Shown in pieces: positions 8,705 to 17,257 of a stretch of 64,000 bases of DNA. The first letter of the stretch is position 1. Each line of letters opens with the position of its first letter. Both the position numbers and the translations under genes were made by a program. The DNA is taken from the NCBI RefSeq assembly GCF_014694455.1, contig NZ_JAAUWT010000018.1:41699-105698 (forward strand), written 5' to 3'. This DNA is from Vibrio sp. S9_S30. GTDB lineage: Bacteria > Pseudomonadota > Gammaproteobacteria > Enterobacterales > Vibrionaceae. The notes under the pieces were generated by a model. The model had not been told where the DNA came from. It searched no databases and saw nothing but the letters and a program-made list of their open reading frames with translations.

Positions 8705-9304
8705 TTACTTTACTAACCAACGTTTTACTTTATCCTTTCTAAATAATAGTAGTAAAAATGAAGATGTTAGATATAAAACGGGTTCGACACCTACTGATTT
8801 TACAGACCAAAGATAATGGATCGGTATAAGCAAGACTGCGATATAAACCCAATTATGCAAAGGTTGCCACCTTTTTTTTAACTTTCTTTGCGCTTGTTTC
8901 GTTGATGTAACTGTCAGAAGCAAAAGGATAAACCAGCTGAGCGCCCCTACAATTAAATAAGGTCGGCTTATGATTTCATCGAGTATCAAAAGCCATTGAT
9001 AGCCCAAATCTAACGAAACATACGCCAAAAGGTGTAATGCCGCCCACATAAAGGCAAATACACCAAGTAATCGGCGCGTTCTTATCAGCTGACCTGCTTT
9101 AAACCAACGCATAAACGGTGTGATCAGCATGGTCGCCATCAAGGAGTTAAGGGCGGCTTTTCCAGTAAAATGAATAATTTCATCAACGGGTTCCGCTCCT
9201 AGATAACCATTGGTCGCAGCCATGAATAGCCATAAAAGCGAAAACCATTGGATACTATGAATCGTCGCTTTCATCAAAACGATATGGGTATTACTCAATA
9301 CCAT
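8705..9304 (-). CDS. msrQ: MsrQ, heme-binding membrane subunit of the methionine-sulfoxide reductase MsrPQ
   Basis: The 199-residue inner-membrane protein has about six helices and is related to ferric-reductase-like YedZ. Heme-ligand histidines are visible in MWAALHLLAYVSLDLG and near KKRWQPLHNWVYIAV. It passes electrons from the quinone pool/flavin reductase to periplasmic MsrP. The start codon overlaps the msrP stop by one base (TAATG), which indicates translational coupling. The length is slightly shorter than E. coli MsrQ (211). Confidence 0.9.
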   Translation of the reverse strand: MVLSNTHIVLMKATIHSIQWFSLLWLFMAATNGYLGAEPVDEIIHFTGKAALNSLMATMLITPFMRWFKAGQLIRTRRLLGVFAFMWAALHLLAYVSLDLGYQWLLILDEIISRPYLIVGALSWFILLLLTVTSTKQAQRKLKKRWQPLHNWVYIAVLLIPIHYLWSVKSVGVEPVLYLTSSFLLLLFRKDKVKRWLVK

Positions 9305-10320
9305 TAATAGTTCCTGTTTAAGTCCAGACCAGTGTAGAGTTTGGCAACCTCATCCTCGTAACCGTTGAACATAAGCGTGTTCTGCCTTGAGGTACTGAAA
9401 ATGGAGCCTTCACCAATAAACCTTTCCGATGCTTGGCTCCAACGAGGATGGTCCACTTGGGGGTTTACATTGGCATAAAACCCGTATTCATGTGCTGCAA
9501 GCCGATTCCAGGTCGTCGGGGGCTGATGTTCAGTTAATACGATCTTGACGATAGACTTAATGCTCTTAAAGCCGTATTTCCAAGGCACCATTAAACGCAG
9601 TGGCGCACCATTTTGAGGCGCAAGCGTTTTACCATACAGCCCTACTGACATAATCGCCAACGGATGCATCGCTTCTTGAAGGGTTAAACCTTCAACGTAA
9701 GGGTAGTCGATACCCCCTCCAATACGTCTGGATTTTTGACCTGGCATTCTTTCTGGATCGTAAAGCGTTTGAAAAGCGACGTATTTTGCATTGCCCTTCG
9801 GTTTGGCTTTTTCTATTAACTTACTGACTGGAAAACCAAGCCAAGGAACGTTCATCGACCATGCTTCAACACAGCGGAACCGATAATACCGATCCTCGAT
9901 CGTAAACTGATTTAAGATATCAGCAAAATCGATGGTGTATGGCTCATGCACTTCACCAGCGATTTCGATCTGCCAAGGGTCTGTTTTGAAGCCTTTTGCG
10001 TTCTCTGCAGGTTGGTGTTTTGCCGTGCCAAATTCGTAGAAGTTATTGTAAGTCAGAATTTTTTCTTCAGGCGTGAGGGTAAGCGCTTGATTGGTGTATT
10101 TTGAGGGTACAGACTCTAAAGTTTTGCGCGGATCGACCACCGCTTCAGGTTCTTTCGATTTAAAGACGTCAAAAATACCAGCATTGCTAGTCCCTGCTAT
10201 AGGGGCGGTGGCGGCAAGAATCCCCAATGTTTTTAAAACTTGACGGCGATCGTTGTAGACAGCTTCAGACGTGATGTCATTATCTTTTAACTGCCATGAT
10301 TTTGCGATCCGAATTAGCAT
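9304..10320 (-). CDS. msrP: MsrP, periplasmic molybdopterin methionine-sulfoxide reductase
   Basis: This is the 338-residue catalytic subunit that repairs oxidised methionines in envelope proteins. The start at 10318-10320 (MLIRIAKSWQ) has CAGGAG seven bases upstream and matches the E. coli N-terminus; an upstream extension to 10368 is possible but unlikely. A twin-arginine signal is present (DRRQVLKTLG), as expected for Tat export of a folded cofactor protein. The molybdenum-ligand cysteine lies in RFRCVEAWSM, followed by MPGQ and the conserved WKYGFKSIKSI. The C-terminus GLDLNRNY is also typical. It is the first gene of msrPQ. Confidence 0.94.
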   Translation of the reverse strand: MLIRIAKSWQLKDNDITSEAVYNDRRQVLKTLGILAATAPIAGTSNAGIFDVFKSKEPEAVVDPRKTLESVPSKYTNQALTLTPEEKILTYNNFYEFGTAKHQPAENAKGFKTDPWQIEIAGEVHEPYTIDFADILNQFTIEDRYYRFRCVEAWSMNVPWLGFPVSKLIEKAKPKGNAKYVAFQTLYDPERMPGQKSRRIGGGIDYPYVEGLTLQEAMHPLAIMSVGLYGKTLAPQNGAPLRLMVPWKYGFKSIKSIVKIVLTEHQPPTTWNRLAAHEYGFYANVNPQVDHPRWSQASERFIGEGSIFSTSRQNTLMFNGYEDEVAKLYTGLDLNRNY

Positions 10321-10360
10321 AAGGCACTCCTGATGTTGATACAATTCGTTGCGTATACTT

Positions 10361-10387
10361 AGGGTCAACAGACCCTAATGTAGACCC
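10361..10387 (-). promoter_or_regulatory. Inverted repeat upstream of msrP (candidate operator)
   Basis: AGGGTC-AACA-GACCCT occupies 10361-10376 and a third half-site, GACCCT, follows at 10382-10387. It lies about 40 bases upstream of the msrP ATG on its strand. In E. coli msrPQ is controlled by the HprRS two-component system; no such gene is visible here, so the binding factor is unknown. Confidence 0.4.
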
Positions 10388-10438
10388 TTAAAGTGTAAGA
10401 AAACTTTCATTTTACGACCCACGAGAATATATACGACG

Positions 10439-10681
10439 ATGTCAGAGATAGAGATTGAAAGAAGAAAGAAAAACGAGCTAGTAGAAGAGCTTCAAGAGTA
10501 TTTATTAAATGAAATGGATACCGAAGTAGGGCAATTTGAAGCTGAATTCTTACTGGATTTTTTTGTTACTAAAGCAGGACCCGCTATTTACAACCAAGCA
10601 CTAACAGACGCAAAAGTGGTCATTGAACGAAAATTTGCCGATATTGATGATGAGCTTTATAGCATTGAAAAACATCATTAA
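10439..10681 (+). CDS. DUF2164 family protein, 80 residues
   Basis: This is a small acidic cytoplasmic protein with the DUF2164 core (EEL-x6-NEMDTEVGQFEAEFLLDFF, then KAGPAIYNQALTDA). Function is unknown in the family. It is divergent from msrP. The following 212-base gap and a separate operator-like repeat indicate that it is monocistronic. Confidence 0.8.
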   Translation: MSEIEIERRKKNELVEELQEYLLNEMDTEVGQFEAEFLLDFFVTKAGPAIYNQALTDAKVVIERKFADIDDELYSIEKHH

Positions 10682-10830
10682 AATTAGATCGCTGCCTGTT
10701 TTTACACTGTAAATTTTGTATTGACCAACTTCATTTCCAAGAGTTCACCTGAAATTGTTCAAATTTTTCGAATGAGTTAATCAGTTTGTACTACTTTTTG
10801 CTAAGGGCTTTTTGGTAAATACTTCGTTGC

Positions 10831-10884
10831 ACCTAACCGAGGTTGGGTAACAAAAATGTAAACAACACCCCAATAGTTGGGTAA
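10831..10884 (+). promoter_or_regulatory. Repeated operator-like element upstream of the cytochrome b561/YceI pair
   Basis: The 9-mer GTTGGGTAA occurs twice (10842-10850 and 10876-10884), each time preceded by a complementary ACC/CCCAA half: ACCTAACC-GA-GGTTGGGT (10831-10848), and CCCCAA-TAG-TTGGG ending at 10881. Two dyads 34 bases apart directly before the start codon suggest a repressor site or a leader structure. Confidence 0.45.
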
Positions 10885-10893
10885 GTAATAACA

Positions 10894-11445
10894 ATGAGTA
10901 ACATAATGAACAACTATCCAAAGAACCATTCGCTTACGGCAAGAATCATTCACTGGGTTTCTGCACTTTCAGTCTTTGGACTGTTTGGTGTTGGTTTATG
11001 GATGGTTGACTTAACTTACTATAGCGAGTGGTACAAAACGGCTCCATACTGGCATAAATCAATTGGTTTGATTTTGGCTTTTGTGACGTTGTTTCGCTTA
11101 GTCTGGAAGTGGGTGAGTGCCCATCCGCCAATTGAAGGCAAAGCATATGAAGTTTTGGCGGCGAAGTTGGCTCATTTTGCCATGTACTTATTGCTGTTCA
11201 CTTTGTTTACATCAGGCTATTTAATTTCGACGGCAGATGGCCGTGGGATAGAAGTTTTCGATTGGTTTGTTGTGCCCTCGATGGGGGAATTATTTGCCAA
11301 TCAACCAGACATTGCAGGAACGATCCATTATTACGCGGCTTTCGCCCTAATAGGATTAGTGGCAATTCATGCTGCGGCTGCACTTAAACATCACTTCATC
11401 GACAAAGATGACACGCTACGCAAAATGATAGGAGTTTCAAAATGA
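10894..11445 (+). CDS. Cytochrome b561-type di-heme membrane protein
   Basis: The 183-residue protein has four membrane helices and the b561 (YceJ/CybB) histidine pattern: LTARIIHWVSALS in helix 1, APYWHKSIGLIL in helix 2, LAHFAMYLLLF in helix 3, and GTIHYYAAFAL with AIHAAAALKHHFIDKD near the end. Proteins of this family shuttle electrons from quinol across the inner membrane. The stop overlaps the yceI start (ATGA). The b561-yceI pair is common in proteobacteria and is proposed to handle isoprenoid quinones. A second ATG at 10906 is possible. Confidence 0.87.
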   Translation: MSNIMNNYPKNHSLTARIIHWVSALSVFGLFGVGLWMVDLTYYSEWYKTAPYWHKSIGLILAFVTLFRLVWKWVSAHPPIEGKAYEVLAAKLAHFAMYLLLFTLFTSGYLISTADGRGIEVFDWFVVPSMGELFANQPDIAGTIHYYAAFALIGLVAIHAAAALKHHFIDKDDTLRKMIGVSK

Positions 11446-12011
11446 AAAAATCGATTTTCGCCACAGGACTAGCTTTAGCCGTGGCTTTACCATTCGGTGC
11501 GAGCGCAGCGGACTACAATATTGATACGAAAGGTGCACACGCCTCAGTCAACTTTAAAGTTCCGCACCTTGGTTACAGCTTTATAAAAGGACGCTTCAAT
11601 ACGTTCAGCGGTGACTTTTCATACGATGCAAAGAATGTGTCTGCATCGAAAGTCAACGTTGTGATTGATACAACAAGCTTGGATTCAAACCATGCTGAGC
11701 GCGATAAACACATACGCAGCTCCGACTTTATCGACGCTGGTAAATTCTCTCAAGCGTCTTTCAAAAGCACCAAAGTGACAGATAAAGGCGACGGCAAGAT
11801 GGCGATTGAAGGCGAACTTACCCTTCTTGGTGTAACAAAGGCAATCACTATCGATGCTGATTTCATTGGTGAAGGTACAGACCCATGGGGTGGTTACCGC
11901 GCAGGTTTCTCTGGAACGACGCGTTTAGAGCTCAAGGATTTCAATATCCCAGTAATGGGCGCATCTAGCTACGTCGATCTTGAACTTCATGTTGAAGGCA
12001 TTCGTAAGTAA
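11442..12011 (+). CDS. YceI family periplasmic lipid/isoprenoid-binding protein
   Basis: The 189-residue protein starts with a cleavable signal peptide (MKKSIFATGLALAVALPF, cleavage after GASA). The mature part begins ADYNIDTKGAHASVNFKVPHLGYS, the YceI signature, and forms an antiparallel lipocalin-like barrel that in family structures binds polyprenyl chains. It is translationally coupled to the b561 gene. Conserved SSDFIDAGKFSQASFKS and WGGYRAGFSG segments are present. The exact ligand is unknown. Confidence 0.9.
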   Translation: MKKSIFATGLALAVALPFGASAADYNIDTKGAHASVNFKVPHLGYSFIKGRFNTFSGDFSYDAKNVSASKVNVVIDTTSLDSNHAERDKHIRSSDFIDAGKFSQASFKSTKVTDKGDGKMAIEGELTLLGVTKAITIDADFIGEGTDPWGGYRAGFSGTTRLELKDFNIPVMGASSYVDLELHVEGIRK

Positions 12012-12033
12012 ATACAGAGCTTCATATTAAGAT

Positions 12034-12073
12034 TACGCCCCCACTAGCTTGCTGGCTAATGGGGGCGTTGTTT
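12034..12073 (+). terminator. Intrinsic terminator after yceI
   Basis: The GC-rich stem ACGCCCCCA / TGGGGGCGT, with inner pairing around a short loop, is followed by TTGTTTT. Confidence 0.82.
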
Positions 12074-12107
12074 TATGTGTCTCTTTTTATTTTTTGTCAC
12101 TCATGAT

Positions 12108-13556
12108 TTATGCAATTTCTAAGTGGGGTTCTTGTTTAGTCTCACGCTCTCCGTAAATACTTCTCAACGCGTTCATCACGTCCATTCGAGTGACGGTGCC
12201 TATAAACTTGTCACCTTCAAGCACTGGGTAGCATTTGGGTTTGTTTACTGTCATCGCTTTAGCACGCTCTTCCAGCGATAGGCTGGTTAGGCTCGTCGCT
12301 ATGCCCATACTTGTGGTCGGATACAGCTGGTCTTTATCGATACACACATACTCTGCCACATTGATAAGTGAGTCGTTTGCATCTAATGCCAGTACGTCTC
12401 TTGTCATTAAATCGACGACTTTCTGATCTTTTGTTGGGATGTAATCTTGGCACCATAAATCAACCAACACATCGTGTATTGAAAAATAGCCTACGAGCCT
12501 TTCATTTTTATCTGTAACCGCAGCGCCATGAAGACCGGAATCTAGCAGGACGTCGACCGCGTCTACTGTGGGCATATCCGCAGGAAGTGAAATAGAAGGA
12601 AGGGTGATAAGCTCTTTTATTGTTACGTTACTGTTCATAGTGGAATCCTTTAGTGAAGACGTTGTTTGTGCTGTTGTGATTGTGCGAATTTGCGCTGCTT
12701 TTAGCTGCGGTCTTGTGTAAATCGACCAGTTTGTAAGCCCAACAAGTACTGCCCCCCCAACAATGTTGCCTAGAGTGACAGGAATGAGATTTGCTGTGAT
12801 GAATTGAACCCAATTCAAGTCAGCGTACTGCTCCGGCGATACGCCAACTTGGGCCCAAAATTCCGGTGAAGCGAACGCCTTAATGGTCATGCCCAGTGGA
12901 ACCATAAACATGTTTGCTACGCTGTGTTCAAAACCGCTGCTCACGAACATGGCAACAGGAAGAACCAACATGGCTGCCTTGGTTGCGGCATTCGTTGCAC
13001 AAAATGAGAGCCAGATTGCCAAACAAACCAATAGGTTACAGAGCACCCCTAATGCAAATGCTTGTAGAGGTGTATGGTGGACTTTGTGCTGAGCAATATT
13101 AAGCGCATTGAGCCCCCATTGACCTTGATCGAGCTGATACAACCCAGCAGCAGCAACCAGTCCAAGCAGAAACATCGCACCAATAAAGTTGCCGACGTAC
13201 ACTTTGCCCCATGTCGCGAGCATCTTACCGGTTGATATTTGCTTATTTGCTAAAGCAATGGCAGATAACACCGAACTCGTGAACAGTTCGCCTCCGCCCA
13301 ATACAATGAGTATTAAACCTAGGCTAAAAGCAATTCCGCCTGCAAGACGGCTTAACCCCCAAGCCGCACCCTCACTGCCTGTCGTGACAGTTATATAAAA
13401 AAGAAAAGCCAGCCCGATAAAAGCGCCCGCCATCATGGCAAGATAGATCGTTGTGCTCGTGGACTTAGCCGTTTTGTTTAGTGCGTATTTTTCCGCTTCT
13501 CCCATCATCTCTGCTGGGGTATTTAAGGGTTTGTGTAAAGAGTTAGGTGCATTCAT
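12108..13556 (-). CDS. Formate/nitrite-type channel fused to a CBS-pair domain
   Basis: The 482-residue protein is a fusion. Residues about 1-290 are a six-helix FNT channel, with the central pore histidine in SSGFEHSVANMFMVPLGM and the conserved GGELFTSS loop; FNT proteins carry formate, nitrite or hydrosulfide. Residues 307-482 are a two-CBS (Bateman) regulatory module, a type that often binds adenine nucleotides. At the junction the coding strand still carries AAAGGA (complement of 12646-12651) and an in-frame ATG (12636-12638) that would begin a free-standing 176-residue CBS protein. The linker looks like a translated former intergenic region. The family normally lacks CBS domains. The substrate is not determined. 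Confidence 0.85.
   Translation of the reverse strand: MNAPNSLHKPLNTPAEMMGEAEKYALNKTAKSTSTTIYLAMMAGAFIGLAFLFYITVTTGSEGAAWGLSRLAGGIAFSLGLILIVLGGGELFTSSVLSAIALANKQISTGKMLATWGKVYVGNFIGAMFLLGLVAAAGLYQLDQGQWGLNALNIAQHKVHHTPLQAFALGVLCNLLVCLAIWLSFCATNAATKAAMLVLPVAMFVSSGFEHSVANMFMVPLGMTIKAFASPEFWAQVGVSPEQYADLNWVQFITANLIPVTLGNIVGGAVLVGLTNWSIYTRPQLKAAQIRTITTAQTTSSLKDSTMNSNVTIKELITLPSISLPADMPTVDAVDVLLDSGLHGAAVTDKNERLVGYFSIHDVLVDLWCQDYIPTKDQKVVDLMTRDVLALDANDSLINVAEYVCIDKDQLYPTTSMGIATSLTSLSLEERAKAMTVNKPKCYPVLEGDKFIGTVTRMDVMNALRSIYGERETKQEPHLEIA
12636..12651 (-). promoter_or_regulatory. Internal ribosome site and start codon for a possible separate CBS-domain product
   Basis: On the minus strand AAAGGA is followed after seven bases by ATG, in frame with the downstream CBS module. 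It could give a second, 176-residue product from the fusion gene, or it may be a relic of two separate genes. Confidence 0.5.
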
Positions 13557-13679
13557 GTTTGCTCCTTAGACTCATGTTCATGGCGTGTTCTCCTATATAA
13601 ATTCATGCGAGTAATCGCATGGCTCACGTCCAGAATAGGGAGATTGGCACGCAGATAAAAATTGATAATTTTCAGGATC

Positions 13680-13700
13680 CTTATCAGTTTTATTGATAAG
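13680..13700. promoter_or_regulatory. LysR-type binding site between the FNT-CBS gene and its divergent regulator
   Basis: CTTATCA-N7-TGATAAG is a perfect dyad that contains the classical LTTR spacing ATC-N9-GAT. A related half-site, TTGATAA, lies just upstream (13660-13667). Its location, 54 bases before the lysR ATG and in the shared promoter region, supports control of both genes. Confidence 0.65.
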
Positions 13701-13754
13701 AGTTTGGATGCATGTAAAATGTCAAAAAATTAGAAGAACCTCAAAAGGAAACCA

Positions 13755-14660
13755 ATGCGCTATTCACTAAAACAGTTGGCTGTATTTGATGCTGTGGCAG
13801 ACAGCGGAAGTGTTAGCCAGGCTGCGGAAAACCTCTCATTAACCCAATCCGCAACAAGCATGTCACTCGCACAGTTGGAGAAAATGCTTGGACGTCCTTT
13901 GTTTGAAAGGCAGGGGAAAAGAATGATGCTGACGCACTGGGGGACATGGCTTCGACCTAAGGCCAAAAAACTTTTACAAGATGCACAGCAAATAGAATTG
14001 GGCTTTTTTGACCAGCATTTGTTAAGCGGAGAGATTCGGCTGTGCGCGAGTCAAACGCCGGCTGAACACTTGGTTCCGGATCTCATCAGTATTATTGATA
14101 ACGACTTTCCTGAGATGCGAATATCGCTCAAAGTCAAAAGTACACGTAGCGTTATTGAAGGCGTATTGGATTATAAATACGACCTAGGTGTTATTGAAGG
14201 ACGCTGCGACGATAACCGGATCCATCAAGAAATTTGGTGCCGAGATCACCTTACTGTTGTCGCCGCTGCCCATCATCCATTCGCTCAGCGAGATAAAGTC
14301 AGCTTGGCACAGCTCGAACAAGCGAAATGGGTATTGCGTGAACATGGTTCGGGCACTCGCAAGGTATTCGATAGCAACATTCATAATCTCATTGCCAACC
14401 TTGATGTTTGGCGCGAGTATGAGCACGTACCTGTATTGCGTAGCATGGTGGCCAATGGACCTTATCTTACCTGCCTTCCTTATCTAGATGTCGAGCGGTT
14501 CATTGAATCGGGGCAATTGGTTGCACTCAACGTACCGGAGCTCAAGATGGAAAGAACGCTCTCCTTTGTTTGGCGAGCCGACATGGTTGAAAATCCATTA
14601 CTGGATTGCATTAAGAGAGAAGGGTTACGCATGATGAAAAATAAACCCTCATTTCTGTAG
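13755..14660 (+). CDS. LysR-family transcriptional regulator
   Basis: The 301-residue LTTR has an N-terminal winged helix (residues 1-60: LKQLAVFDAVADSGSVSQAAENL, with the recognition part LTQSATSMSLAQLEKMLG) and a two-lobe periplasmic-binding-like effector domain. It resembles the CysB/YeiE side of the family rather than sugar or catechol regulators; this is an impression. It is transcribed away from the FNT-CBS gene with a 198-base shared region holding an ATC-N9-GAT dyad, so it very likely regulates that channel. The SD AAAGGAAA precedes the ATG. Confidence 0.87.
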   Translation: MRYSLKQLAVFDAVADSGSVSQAAENLSLTQSATSMSLAQLEKMLGRPLFERQGKRMMLTHWGTWLRPKAKKLLQDAQQIELGFFDQHLLSGEIRLCASQTPAEHLVPDLISIIDNDFPEMRISLKVKSTRSVIEGVLDYKYDLGVIEGRCDDNRIHQEIWCRDHLTVVAAAHHPFAQRDKVSLAQLEQAKWVLREHGSGTRKVFDSNIHNLIANLDVWREYEHVPVLRSMVANGPYLTCLPYLDVERFIESGQLVALNVPELKMERTLSFVWRADMVENPLLDCIKREGLRMMKNKPSFL

Positions 14661-14974
14661 TAATCCTTTCTGACACACTCCTCTTTTTAAACAACCGAGT
14701 TAATGCGCATAAATTGACTAGCGGCCCAAGCGGTCGCTTTTCACATACATTGGCGGGCGGCTAGGTAATCGAACTTTCCAGTGACATCCTGCATGCCCAG
14801 TTTTCGAATTGAATAGGCGTTAAAAGGAAATGATAGCAGTCATCAATAAAATCGATTGCATTAACACTTCCATGCAATACATACCTCTTTGTTATATATA
14901 TCTGTGAGTTAGATCGTATTCGGCATAGGGCTGTTTATATAACATCGCTTTTTAACTGCAATACAGGTTTTTCA
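14661..14974. other. Intergenic region between lysR and the DUF1097 gene
   Basis: The 314 bases show no convincing gene. There is a small dyad TTGCAT-N12-ATGCAA near 14865-14890 and AT-rich promoter-like sequence (TTATATATAT) before the DUF1097 gene. No strong terminator for lysR is visible. Confidence 0.4.
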
Positions 14975-15445
14975 ATGAGTGTTCTTTTTGCCATTGCGCT
15001 GACAACTGGCATTCTTTCTGGGATCTGGGGCTGGCTTTCTGTCACCTTAGGTTTAATAAGCTGGGCCGGATTTCTAGGTTGCACAAGCTATTTTGCTTCG
15101 CCACAAAGCGGGATTAAAGGTCTTGGTGCCTCCCTTCTAACGAACCTATCGGGTGTATTCTGGGCGATGGTGATCATTACCTTATCGGATTACATGAACT
15201 TAGAAAATATTGGTTACACTGTCACTTCTATAGTGGCGTTCTTTATGTGTATACAAGCAAAGAAAAGTTGGTTCGGCTATATTCCGGGGACGTTTATTGG
15301 TTGTTGCGCGACTTTTGCTGCAAGTGGAAACTGGGCACTCGTTGTACCATCACTTATGTTGGGAGGAATATTTGGCTACCTAATGAAGGCGAGCGGAGAG
15401 CAGCTTCACCAATATTTCGGTCTAACCAAGCAGGGGGCAAGCTAA
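14975..15445 (+). CDS. DUF1097 family inner-membrane protein (YcdZ-like)
   Basis: The 156-residue protein has about five hydrophobic helices, starting with a Gly-rich first span (ALTTGILSGIWGWLSVTLGL) and containing the family pattern FLGCTSYFASPQSG. Function is unknown; relatives are annotated as inner-membrane proteins. Its stop codon overlaps that of the convergent ybjD (the bases CTAA at 15442-15445 give TAA on one strand and TAG on the other). A one-mismatch matS-like sequence lies at 15213-15225. Confidence 0.8.
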   Translation: MSVLFAIALTTGILSGIWGWLSVTLGLISWAGFLGCTSYFASPQSGIKGLGASLLTNLSGVFWAMVIITLSDYMNLENIGYTVTSIVAFFMCIQAKKSWFGYIPGTFIGCCATFAASGNWALVVPSLMLGGIFGYLMKASGEQLHQYFGLTKQGAS

Positions 15446-17076
15446 CGATTGCCATTGGCTAAGGAAACCACTCGTCTTAGTGTCCAGCGAATTAACAGTG
15501 GGACTTTATCAGTACCGTTCTCTTCGCAGTAACTCACAATGGCGAGCGCAAGATCCGGTTTAGCGAATTTTTTAAGAGCCCGCGTAATCACTTTCTTGGC
15601 TGGAATGGGATGGTCCATTGGGATTTTCACAAGGGATCGAAAAAAGGGTTCGAAGCCATTAGCGTAAAGAAAGTGTTCAATATCTCGGTCCGGCAGCTCA
15701 GTTAACCGGTGCCGCTCTTGTTCATGTTCAAGTAAGCTCCTTACTGATGCCGCGTATTTTTTCCCCGCGGCATCGCCATCGGTGACGACATGCCAATCAA
15801 TATGAAATGATTGCGCGACCTTCACTAATGACTTTAACCCCGATTGAGCAAACTCAATAATTTGAACCCCCTCCGCCGCCAAATTGTAATCCAATAATCT
15901 TGCTAATTCGTTAAATAGCCAGACTTCGGTTTCTCCTTCAACCAAAAGCCAACACCGCGCAAACAATGCACTGGAACGGTGAAAGCGTATATGGAACCCA
16001 ATTTTTCGAAGTTCGTCTGCGGTTAACCTTTTGTTTGAAATAGAGTGCGCAACGGTTCTATCGGAGTGCCGTGTGAGCCGTCTTATCGAGTTTAATGGGA
16101 CAGCACCAAGCAGGTCGCCGCTGTTGGTGGTGATGATCTTTTGCATCGGTAATAATTGAAATATGCTCCAAGCGCGAATTAGGTGGGTAGGGTGAAGGCG
16201 TCCTTCGGGATCTTCAATAATCAGTATTGGACGAGCACATCGTCGTAAATCAGCGGAACCTTTTGCTTGAAGGTAGGCACTGAGCAGCCCCATCAGTAAA
16301 AGGCGTGTCTGTTTATTATTGTTTTTACCAGCTAACTGCATGAGTGCCGTTTTGTCGTTCTGACTTGTACTACCAAAGAAAATTCTATCGCGCTGACGTC
16401 TTGGGTTGCCACGGGACTGACCCCGCACATTAAAGTAGTGTTCAACAAGGTTTTGCATTGAGTTTAAACTGCTTTTCATCTCCCCTTTGTTTACATGCCC
16501 CGGCATGGCTAATAAACGACGCGACGTATTTTCAATGCGCTTCTCAGCTCGTGAATTAACTTCATTTTGAGTGCTATTCGTAATTTGCCGCCTAGCGTCT
16601 TTTAACCGGATAACAGGGTGAAGTGCCATCAATTCTTGCGCCAGCTTATACGCATGGTGCAAATGCAGCTGATTGCCTGACGCGTCTAAGAACATGCAGT
16701 TGGTCGTGATTTTATAGCGATCTCGCGTAGCACTTAACCGATAAATTATCCGTTTAGTCCCTTCGTCGTCGGTTGTCCAAACAGGTTTTATTTTGCGATA
16801 GCGCCCAGCTTGTTCTTCGCCCGAGAAACTGGCTTTCCAACTTAAAACAATTTGGAGATGCTGGGTCTGTTGTTCTGCAATGGAATAATCGACATGAAAG
16901 TCTTGCATGACAAATTCATAAGGCACACAGTTACTAGGCAGTGCGATAGAGAGTGCATCAAGGAGCGAGGATTTACCCCAAGTATTTTCGCCAACTAGGG
17001 TGGTGAGTTCATCAAACGTAAGGGATAAGCGCTTAATCCCACGAAAACCAGCTATCTCTATTCTTTCTAACTGCAT
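15442..17076 (-). CDS. ybjD: OLD-family ATP-dependent nuclease-like protein YbjD
   Basis: The 544-residue protein couples an N-terminal ABC-type ATPase (Walker A GENTWGKSSLLDAL at residues 30-43; signature-region residues in the middle) to a C-terminal Toprim domain (LLVEGETEVWLFNELARLL, then HVVTDGDAAGKKYA). E. coli YbjD has the same length and architecture. OLD proteins are nucleases linked to phage exclusion or DNA repair, and the role of YbjD itself is not established. The Walker A lysine and the Toprim Glu/Asp residues are intact. It is a single gene, divergent from the 5'-nucleotidase gene. Confidence 0.86.
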   Translation of the reverse strand: MQLERIEIAGFRGIKRLSLTFDELTTLVGENTWGKSSLLDALSIALPSNCVPYEFVMQDFHVDYSIAEQQTQHLQIVLSWKASFSGEEQAGRYRKIKPVWTTDDEGTKRIIYRLSATRDRYKITTNCMFLDASGNQLHLHHAYKLAQELMALHPVIRLKDARRQITNSTQNEVNSRAEKRIENTSRRLLAMPGHVNKGEMKSSLNSMQNLVEHYFNVRGQSRGNPRRQRDRIFFGSTSQNDKTALMQLAGKNNNKQTRLLLMGLLSAYLQAKGSADLRRCARPILIIEDPEGRLHPTHLIRAWSIFQLLPMQKIITTNSGDLLGAVPLNSIRRLTRHSDRTVAHSISNKRLTADELRKIGFHIRFHRSSALFARCWLLVEGETEVWLFNELARLLDYNLAAEGVQIIEFAQSGLKSLVKVAQSFHIDWHVVTDGDAAGKKYAASVRSLLEHEQERHRLTELPDRDIEHFLYANGFEPFFRSLVKIPMDHPIPAKKVITRALKKFAKPDLALAIVSYCEENGTDKVPLLIRWTLRRVVSLANGNR

Positions 17077-17257
17077 AAGTACCTAAACAGCCACTTTGAA
17101 CTATGTTTTAAGCTTATACCATTTCGTGATGTTTAAGCGGTAATACGATCACAATACCGAATAAACAAACACTTAGCGTCGTTTCGTCAATGATTCACTA
17201 GCCTGTCATTCAGGTATGGCTATGATAGAATGGCAAAAAGGTCAATAAGATAAAACA

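Noticed and set aside
15213..15225. GTTACACTGTCAC, a matS-like site
   Set aside because: It differs from the consensus at one fixed position (third base), so it was not counted. The same applies to GTGACGGCGACAC at 42755-42767.
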